A stretch of 13,206 nucleotides of DNA from the NCBI GenBank assembly GCA_025057405.1, contig JANWXV010000004.1:1-13206 (forward strand), read 5' to 3'. Shown piece after piece: positions 5,314-11,171 of the stretch; positions within the stretch are counted from its first letter, which is position 1; the number at the start of each line of letters is the position of its first letter. Origin of the DNA: Candidatus Bipolaricaulota bacterium. Its GTDB lineage: Bacteria; Bipolaricaulota; Bipolaricaulia; RBG-16-55-9; DRXL01. The notes beneath the pieces are model-generated. The model saw nothing but the letters and a program-made list of their open reading frames with translations. It was not told the origin of the DNA and did not search any database. A program made the translations under genes and the position numbers.

Positions 5314-6282
5314 ATGAACGCGGAATTTCTCGAAGCGCTCGAAGAGATGGCAAAGGACGAAGGGATTGAACGCGACGATCTCTATGAGATCGTCAAGCAC
5401 GGCTTGAAAGCCGGATATATAGAGCAATTCGGCCCCGTGCCTGGTTTGGAGGTCGAGATTGACCGTGCCTCCGGCGATATTCATATTATTGTGAACGGCC
5501 AGAGAAAAGAGCTTTCGTACAAAGACCTCGGTCGAGTGGCCACGCGCAAGGCCGAAGAGACGATCCGCACGGAGATCACCCGTAAGCGCCGCGAGAAGAT
5601 CTTGGAGCGTTATCAACCCAAAGTGGGCCAGATCATCACCGGTACGGTGCACCGGTTTCAAGGGGCCGACGTCTGGCTCAAGCTGAGCGACACCGAAGCG
5701 CTCTTGCCCGAAGAAGAGCGCATTCCGGGGGAGCGCTATCGCGAAGGGGCGGCGCTCACTGCCGTCTTGATCAAAGTCGAGCGCACCTCCGGCGACCCCA
5801 GGCTGATTCTGTCACGAGCGGCCAAGGAGTTCGTCCAACGATTGTTGGAGCGCGAAGTCCCCGAGATCCAACAAGGGCTTTTGCGCATCGAAGCAATCGC
5901 GCGCGAGCCGGGCGTGCGCACCAAAGTAGCAATCCGCTCGCTCACCGCCGATCTCGATCCCGTGGGAACGTGTGTGGGAACCGGTGGCGGGCGGGTCAAG
6001 GAGATCACGCGCGCTCTGGGCGGCGAGAAGATCGACATCATTCGGTGGTCGCCCGATGTGCGCGATCTGATCAAAAACAGTTTGGAACCTGCGAAGGTCA
6101 TCCAGATCGATCTTAATGAGCACACCCAAGAGGCTCGTGTGCTCGTGCCCCACGAAGAACTCTCGCTGGCGATTGGCAAAGGCGGACAGAACGTGCGCCT
6201 CACGGCCAAGCTGACGTCGTACAAGATCGACGTCACGAGCGCCGAGGAGCTGCAACACTCTCAGAACGCCCCAACGACTTAA
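5314..6282 (+). CDS. nusA: Transcription termination/antitermination factor NusA
   Basis: The 322-residue protein binds RNA polymerase and nascent RNA and modulates pausing, termination and antitermination. The N-terminal polymerase-binding domain (about 1-100) opens MNAEFLEALEEMAKDEGI. An S1 domain (about 104-170) begins GQIITGTVHRF. Two KH domains follow: the first with DPVGTCVGTGGGRV and the invariant-type GEKIDIIRWSPD, the second with AIGKGGQNVRLTAKL (GKGG at 288-291). It lacks the C-terminal acidic repeats of proteobacterial NusA and so resembles the short form of most other phyla. The first KH loop reads GTGG (222-225), without the basic residue often present. AAGGAG (5297-5302) lies 11 nt before the ATG. 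It follows rimP, but the usual ylxR and infB do not come next. Confidence 0.95.
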   Translation: MNAEFLEALEEMAKDEGIERDDLYEIVKHGLKAGYIEQFGPVPGLEVEIDRASGDIHIIVNGQRKELSYKDLGRVATRKAEETIRTEITRKRREKILERYQPKVGQIITGTVHRFQGADVWLKLSDTEALLPEEERIPGERYREGAALTAVLIKVERTSGDPRLILSRAAKEFVQRLLEREVPEIQQGLLRIEAIAREPGVRTKVAIRSLTADLDPVGTCVGTGGGRVKEITRALGGEKIDIIRWSPDVRDLIKNSLEPAKVIQIDLNEHTQEARVLVPHEELSLAIGKGGQNVRLTAKLTSYKIDVTSAEELQHSQNAPTT

Positions 6283-6296
6283 GCGTTCGTAGCACT

Positions 6297-9125
6297 ATGC
6301 GCAGCGCGCTCTTGGAAGAGATCTATCGGCTGGTGCGCCGCCGCGCGTGGTGGGTCTTGCTGGGAGCCGCGTTACTGAGCATAGCAGCGCTCTGGTATAT
6401 TCGCGATCTCCCCATGCGCAGCTCCTTCTTTGATCTCCTTCCCCAAGGCGATCCCCTCGTCATTACTTTTCAAGAGCGCGAAGAGACCATCACGCGCAGC
6501 GATGCGCTCAGCATCGTCTTGAGATTGAAAGCCCCCCAAGACGCTGCCCAGAATGCCCAGCGCTTACAAGCCGTCGCCGAGCGCCTGAGCGCACGCCTGC
6601 GCGAGAACCCTGAAATCGTCTCCGTGAGCTACACCAAAGATATACAGACCCGCCGTGGCGATGAGCTGCTCTCGCTGCGGGCCGAGATCCTGCTCAAGCT
6701 CAAAACCTACCAAGAGCGGCTGCGCCAGGTCCTGCCCGTCTCCAACGAACCGGCCGCCGCGCCGGCGGGCGTTGCCGCGCTCATCGAGCACTATCGTCAG
6801 ATCAATACCGAGCTGCGCCGTATCTTACTAGGCCCCGAGTTGGATCTGCGCCAACTGCGCTTTAACCCCGCCGATCTCATCCGGCGCTTGGACGAGTTCA
6901 AGGCCCTCAACGAGAGCGTGAAAGCTGCGTTTGAACAGGCCCCAGCGCGCATCCAGGCTACCGATAAACTCTTGGCCGACGTGCTGGCGACCGTCAACGA
7001 GATCCAAACGATCTTCGATGAAATTCTCTCTTTTCCGAAAGAACTCCATCTGTCCAAAGACGGCACCAAATTATTGGTCAACGTCCGCCCGCGCCAAAGC
7101 TCTCAATACAGTTTGGAGTACAATCGCGCGCTGACGCGCTTCGTGCGCGAGACGCTCCAGAACGCCCACCTCGAAGCAGAAGGGATCGAGTGGGGGCTGG
7201 GCGGCCCCTACGCGCTCTCTGCCGAGACGAACCTTCAGCTCAGCGTGGACATGCGCAACACGACGATCTTATCTGCGATTGGCGTCTTAATCGTGATCAC
7301 CCTGACGCTGCGCCAGGTCTTCTACCCGCTGCTGGCGCTCATCGTGCTCTTCTTAGCGCTGATTGTCACGTTATCTTGGGCCAAAGTCGCTGCCAACGGC
7401 TTGAATTTAGTGACGTCGTTCTTGCCGGCGCTCATTGTGGGGTTGGGGATTGATTACGGGATCAATTTTATCGCGCACTTCAACGAGATACGGCGCGCGG
7501 GGGCGCGGTTTGAAACGGCGCTCAAAGCAGCCTTGCTGCACAAGGGCAACGCCCTGGTTACTGCTTCTTTGGCAACCGCCTGCGTGCTCTTCGCGCTCAT
7601 GCTGGCGACCTCGCCGGGGCTGTACGAGATGGGGATCATCGCGGGGGTGGGCGTGCTGCTGGCGCTGCTGGCGACGTTGGTGGTCTTGCCCGCTTTAATG
7701 ATCGTCACGTTGATCGTCCGCCGTCGGCGAGAGGCTGCTTCTTCAGCAGCAGAAGCGCCAACTCTAGCCATCTCCCCAAGATACGAGACCCTGTGGAGGT
7801 GGGCGCGCTGGCCCATCGCGCTCGGCGTGATGGTGGGGAGCTTCTGGATGTTCCAGCAAGCGCTGAGCGTTGGGTTTCGCTTCGCCGATGAGGACCTCGC
7901 GCCGCAAGAGCTGCCGGCGCGCGCTGTGCAAGGCGAGATGCGGCGCGACTTCGAGGCCGGCAGCGCCGGTCTGGGTGAATACTTTCTCTTCTTTACGGCG
8001 AATATTCAAGAGCTGCGGCGGGTCGTCGCGGGCTTGGAAGAGCTCCAGAATCGGGGCTTTATTGACTCGGTGCGCTCGATCGCGATGTTCTTATCCGAAG
8101 ACGAACAATCGCTGGAGGGGCTAGGCCCGCAACTAGAACGCGATCTGGAGCGCGCCCGCGCCGAGTTGGACCGCCAGAGCGCCGATCTGCGCCTGCTGCA
8201 AGAGCTGGCCGAAGAGATCTCCAAACTCAAAGCGAATATCACGGAGATCATCGGGAAGATCGAGTTCTTCGCCCTGACGACCGAGCTGCGCCGCCTCCAA
8301 GAAGAACTGCAAGCGCTGACGCAGCAACTCGAAGCGATCGAAGAGCGCATCGGCGCTTTAGAAGCGCAGCAGGGCAGCCTGGAAGCACTTCAGACGCGCT
8401 TGCAACAATTGAGAGAAAAGCTGCGCGATCTGGTCGAGCGACTCACGAAATTCCAACAGATCCACGAGCTGCTCGCGGCCTTGCCCAAGGAGTTGCAAGA
8501 GCACTTTGTTACTTCCGAGGGCGAGTTCGTGATCTATGCGCACCTCAAGCGCGAGACGATCAACGAGCCGGGGGTCTATCGGGAGTTCATTCAACAGATC
8601 GAAGCACTCGGCGTGGATTATCTGGGCTATGCGATGATCCAAGAGAGCTTGGAGAAGAAGATGCAGAGGGATTTTCAGGTTTCGACACTGGTCGCCGCTG
8701 CGATTATTCTGGTGATTTTAGGGATCAGCTTGGGGTGGGGGTGGGCGGTGATCGGGGTCTTGCCGGTGGGGTTGGGCTTCTTATGGATGTTAGGGGCGAT
8801 GCGCTTGAGCGGGATTGACTTTAATTTCGCGAATATTATTATCTCTTCGCTCTTGATTGGCAATGGGGTGGACTACGCGGTCTATCTGATTCACGGGTTT
8901 CAGGAGCAGCGCTCGATTGGGCGGGCGTGGCGGCTGACGGCCCTGCCCATCCTGGGATCGGCGCTCACAACGATGGTGAGTTTTGGCAGCTTGCTCTTCG
9001 CCGCTACTCCCGGCTTACGAGTCTTCGGGCTGTCGGCGCTCTACGGCATCGGGTTCACCGCGTTCTTTACGCTCTTCTTTCTGCCTGCGCTCTTGGCGTT
9101 CTTCCCCCGCGCGGATCGGAATTGA
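6297..9125 (+). CDS. RND/MMPL-family exporter with long periplasmic coiled coil
   Basis: This 942-residue membrane protein has two homologous halves, as in RND-superfamily exporters of the MMPL/SSD type. TM1 is about 17-35. A large external domain follows, then a block of about five TM segments (about 320-475) with GLGIDYGINF (Asp386). The second half has one TM (about 500-520), an external domain, and a final TM block with GNGVDYAVYLIHGF (Asp859). The paired Asp-Tyr motifs match the proton-relay region of the family. The second external domain contains about 120 residues (roughly 610-735) of Leu/Glu/Gln-rich heptad sequence, probably an antiparallel coiled coil; the first external domain is also helix-rich. 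Such pumps move lipids or other hydrophobic molecules using the proton gradient, but the substrate here is unknown. It starts 14 bp after nusA with no ribosome site, so it is probably read from the rimP-nusA transcript. Confidence 0.88.
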   Translation: MRSALLEEIYRLVRRRAWWVLLGAALLSIAALWYIRDLPMRSSFFDLLPQGDPLVITFQEREETITRSDALSIVLRLKAPQDAAQNAQRLQAVAERLSARLRENPEIVSVSYTKDIQTRRGDELLSLRAEILLKLKTYQERLRQVLPVSNEPAAAPAGVAALIEHYRQINTELRRILLGPELDLRQLRFNPADLIRRLDEFKALNESVKAAFEQAPARIQATDKLLADVLATVNEIQTIFDEILSFPKELHLSKDGTKLLVNVRPRQSSQYSLEYNRALTRFVRETLQNAHLEAEGIEWGLGGPYALSAETNLQLSVDMRNTTILSAIGVLIVITLTLRQVFYPLLALIVLFLALIVTLSWAKVAANGLNLVTSFLPALIVGLGIDYGINFIAHFNEIRRAGARFETALKAALLHKGNALVTASLATACVLFALMLATSPGLYEMGIIAGVGVLLALLATLVVLPALMIVTLIVRRRREAASSAAEAPTLAISPRYETLWRWARWPIALGVMVGSFWMFQQALSVGFRFADEDLAPQELPARAVQGEMRRDFEAGSAGLGEYFLFFTANIQELRRVVAGLEELQNRGFIDSVRSIAMFLSEDEQSLEGLGPQLERDLERARAELDRQSADLRLLQELAEEISKLKANITEIIGKIEFFALTTELRRLQEELQALTQQLEAIEERIGALEAQQGSLEALQTRLQQLREKLRDLVERLTKFQQIHELLAALPKELQEHFVTSEGEFVIYAHLKRETINEPGVYREFIQQIEALGVDYLGYAMIQESLEKKMQRDFQVSTLVAAAIILVILGISLGWGWAVIGVLPVGLGFLWMLGAMRLSGIDFNFANIIISSLLIGNGVDYAVYLIHGFQEQRSIGRAWRLTALPILGSALTTMVSFGSLLFAATPGLRVFGLSALYGIGFTAFFTLFFLPALLAFFPRADRN

Positions 9126-9130
9126 TTCCG
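9117..9130. promoter_or_regulatory. Short palindrome across the rny -35 region
   Basis: CGGAAT-TG-ATTCCG has perfect 6-bp arms and covers both the exporter stop codon and the -35 (TTGATT, 9122-9127) of the rny promoter. Its placement would suit an operator. At this length chance is possible. Confidence 0.3.
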
Positions 9131-9150
9131 TTCCCCTTCCCGGCTATAAT
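9122..9150 (+). promoter_or_regulatory. Promoter of rny
   Basis: TTGATT (9122-9127), a 17-bp spacer and consensus TATAAT (9145-9150) lie just after the exporter gene; the -35 overlaps its stop codon. Transcription would start near 9157, giving a leader of about 140 nt before rny. Confidence 0.7.
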
Positions 9151-9164
9151 ACTTCCGTTGCGAT

Positions 9165-9188
9165 GGCCGGGAGCTGAAGGCTCCCGCC
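9165..9188 (+). promoter_or_regulatory. GC-rich stem-loop in the rny leader
   Basis: GGGAGC (9169-9174), loop TGAAG and GCTCCC (9180-9185) form a stem that extends by GGC/GCC around one bulged C. It would lie within about 10 nt of the predicted 5' end of the rny mRNA. It is followed at 9196-9203 by AAGGAGGT, a near-perfect ribosome site, not by a T-run, so it is not an intrinsic terminator. A role in stability or in control of rny is inferred. Confidence 0.5.
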
Positions 9189-9297
9189 GCAAGGCAAGGA
9201 GGTCTGAGAAGAATGATCTCGGCGAGCGCGGTCTTATTCTTGAGCTTCTTCTGGGGCTTCCTTGTCTGGTGTGACTTTCATGTGAGGTGGAGCGCGT

Positions 9298-10854
9298 ATG
9301 ACTCTTATAGAAGCGTTGATAACGCTGGGAATGGGGATTTTGCTCGCGCTGGCCGTCTTCGTGGGGCGGTGGTGGGGGCGGCGGCAGATGGAGCGCGAGC
9401 TGGTGCGAACGGGACAAGAACGCGAACAAGTCTTAGCGGCAGCTCAACGGGAAGCCGAGGCCCTCAAGGCCGCCAAGGTGGCCGAGGTTGCCAAGGCTTA
9501 CAAAGCGCGCGAGGAAGAGCTGGAGCGGCGCATCAAGCGCCAAGAAGAGAAGCTCGAACGGATCGAAGCACGTCTGTTGAAGAAAGAAGAGCGCCTTGAA
9601 CAGAAAGGGCTTGAACTCTTACGTATTGAGAAGTCCCTCAAAGAAGATTTGCGAAGAATAGCGGCGCTCACCGAGCAGGGCGAAGCCCTCTTAGAGGGAG
9701 AGCGCAAGCGCTTGGAAGAGCTGTCAGGGATGTCGGCCGAGCAGGCCAAAGAGTTGCTGTTGCGTCAGATCGAAGAAGAAGCCGAGCGGTTCTTCGCCAA
9801 GCGCATTCGTCAGATCCGCGAGCGCGCCGAGGCCGAAGCCGAGCGCCAAGCGCGCAAGATCATCGCCACGGCGATCCAACGCTATGCTTCCGATGAGATC
9901 GAATCGGCTACGATGAGCCACGTCCCCTTGCCCAGCGAAGAGTACAAAGGGCGGGTCATCGGCAAAGAGGGCCGCAACATTCGGGCATTTGAGGCCCTCA
10001 CCGGCGTTGAAGTCCTTGTGGACGATACCCCCGATGCCATCTCGCTCAGCGGCTTTCACCCGGTGCGCCGGGAGATCGCCCGGCTGGCGATGGAGAAGCT
10101 CTTAGAAGACGGGCGCATTCACCCCGCGCAGATCAAAAAGCAAGTGGACAAAGCCAAAGAGCGCATCACGCAGCGCATCAAAGAAGAGGGTCAGAAAGCT
10201 CTGTTAGAGTTGGGCATTGATGGGATGCACCCGGCTTTAGTAGAGCTGGTCGGCCGTCTGAGCTTCCGCACGAGCTATGGCCAGAATCAGTTGCGCCACA
10301 GCTTAGAAGTTGCTTTTATTGCGGGCACGCTGGCGGCCGAGCTGGGACTCGATGCCCAGATGCAACGATTGGCCAAGCGTGCGGGCATCTTGCACGATAT
10401 TGGCAAAGTTGTCGATCACAAAGTAGAGGGTTCGCACTCGCTGATCAGCGCGGAGATGGCCCGTCGTTACGGCGAAACCGAAGAGGTCGTCCATGCGATC
10501 GCGGCGCACAACGAAGAGGTCGAAGCGCGCACGATCTTAGCGGTGATCTTACAAGCCGCCGATGCGCTCTCGGCCGCTCGACCGGGAGCACGCCAAGAGA
10601 CGTTTGAGGCGTATGTCCAGCGCTTGCAGAACTTAGAAGAGATCTGCCACAGCTTCCCCGGGGTTCAAGAAGCATTCGCGATCCAGGCGGGGCGCGAAGT
10701 GCGAGTGATTGTCCGTCCTGAAGAGGTGGACGACGATATGGCCGCGAAGCTCTCGTACGACATCGCGCGCTGCATCGAAGAGCAGATGCAATACCCCGGT
10801 GAGATCCGGGTGCACGTTGTTCGGGAGACGAGCTTTGTCGAGACAGCTAAATAA
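9298..10854 (+). CDS. rny: Ribonuclease Y
   Basis: The 518-residue protein matches the usual RNase Y length (about 520). In order it has an N-terminal membrane anchor (about 4-24), a long charged coiled coil (about 28-185), a KH RNA-binding domain with GRVIGKEGRNIRAFE (GKEG at 222-225), and an HD phosphohydrolase domain with His334, His366-Asp367 (GILHDIGK) and AAHNEEVEA. RNase Y is the membrane-bound endonuclease that starts mRNA decay in many bacteria lacking RNase E. GGAG lies 5 nt before the ATG at 9298, and the anchor begins right there, which supports this start. It has its own promoter and a leader of about 140 nt with a stem-loop and a second, stronger ribosome site at 9196-9203. The acylphosphatase gene follows after 13 bp. 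Confidence 0.95.
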   Translation: MTLIEALITLGMGILLALAVFVGRWWGRRQMERELVRTGQEREQVLAAAQREAEALKAAKVAEVAKAYKAREEELERRIKRQEEKLERIEARLLKKEERLEQKGLELLRIEKSLKEDLRRIAALTEQGEALLEGERKRLEELSGMSAEQAKELLLRQIEEEAERFFAKRIRQIRERAEAEAERQARKIIATAIQRYASDEIESATMSHVPLPSEEYKGRVIGKEGRNIRAFEALTGVEVLVDDTPDAISLSGFHPVRREIARLAMEKLLEDGRIHPAQIKKQVDKAKERITQRIKEEGQKALLELGIDGMHPALVELVGRLSFRTSYGQNQLRHSLEVAFIAGTLAAELGLDAQMQRLAKRAGILHDIGKVVDHKVEGSHSLISAEMARRYGETEEVVHAIAAHNEEVEARTILAVILQAADALSAARPGARQETFEAYVQRLQNLEEICHSFPGVQEAFAIQAGREVRVIVRPEEVDDDMAAKLSYDIARCIEEQMQYPGEIRVHVVRETSFVETAK

Positions 10855-10867
10855 CATCTGATGGGCT

Positions 10868-11143
10868 ATGCCGAAGGTACGGGCGGTCGTCAAGATCACA
10901 GGCGAGATTCAGGGAGTCGGGTTTCGCAACTTCACGGTGCGCCAGGCACGCCCCTTGAAGCTGACGGGGTACGTGCAGAACTTGCGCGATGGCAGCGTGC
11001 GCGCCGAGATCGAGGGCGAGCGCGAGCAGATCGAGCAGCTCTTAAGGATTCTGCGCGAGCAAGGCCCTGGTCGCATCGAAAATTTAGAAGTGATCTGGCT
11101 TGACTATCTGGGGGAGTTCACGGGCTTTGGCATTCAATTGTAG
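10868..11143 (+). CDS. acyP: Acylphosphatase
   Basis: This 91-residue protein has the acylphosphatase length and fold signature: GEIQGVGFRNFTVRQA, then LTGYVQNLRDGSV. The catalytic Arg is Arg20 in GVGFR and the catalytic Asn is Asn38 in VQNL. The enzyme hydrolyses the carboxyl-phosphate bond of acyl phosphates such as acetyl phosphate or carbamoyl phosphate in the cytoplasm; its physiological substrate is often unclear. It starts 13 bp after rny with no evident ribosome site, so it probably relies on the rny transcript. The two functions have no known link. The C terminus (FGIQL) is close to the family's usual Phe-x-Ile-x ending. Confidence 0.93.
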   Translation: MPKVRAVVKITGEIQGVGFRNFTVRQARPLKLTGYVQNLRDGSVRAEIEGEREQIEQLLRILREQGPGRIENLEVIWLDYLGEFTGFGIQL

Positions 11144-11148
11144 CTGAG

Positions 11149-11171
11149 GCCAGTGCGAGTGGCACTTAGGC
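11149..11171. terminator. Weak hairpin between acylphosphatase and secA
   Basis: GCC-AGTGC, loop GAGTG, GCACT-(TA)-GGC forms an eight-pair stem with a two-base bulge in the 22-bp gap between the convergent genes; the secA stop codon lies within it. A short pyrimidine stretch (TTTCTTC) follows on the plus strand. It could act as a weak terminator. It is the only junction among the four convergent pairs with room for one. Confidence 0.35.

Noticed and set aside
5736..6258. Minus-strand frames opposite nusA
   Set aside because: Ser/Arg-rich shadow frames with no start signal; NusA domains are complete on the plus strand.
8120..8510. Repetitive-looking DNA in the exporter gene
   Set aside because: Not a DNA repeat; it reflects recurring Leu/Glu/Gln codons of the coiled coil.
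9213..9599. 128-codon frame overlapping rny as a full protein gene
   Set aside because: After the first 30 residues it is low-complexity Gly/Arg shadow sequence of the rny coiled coil. Only its strong ribosome site is kept, as a finding.
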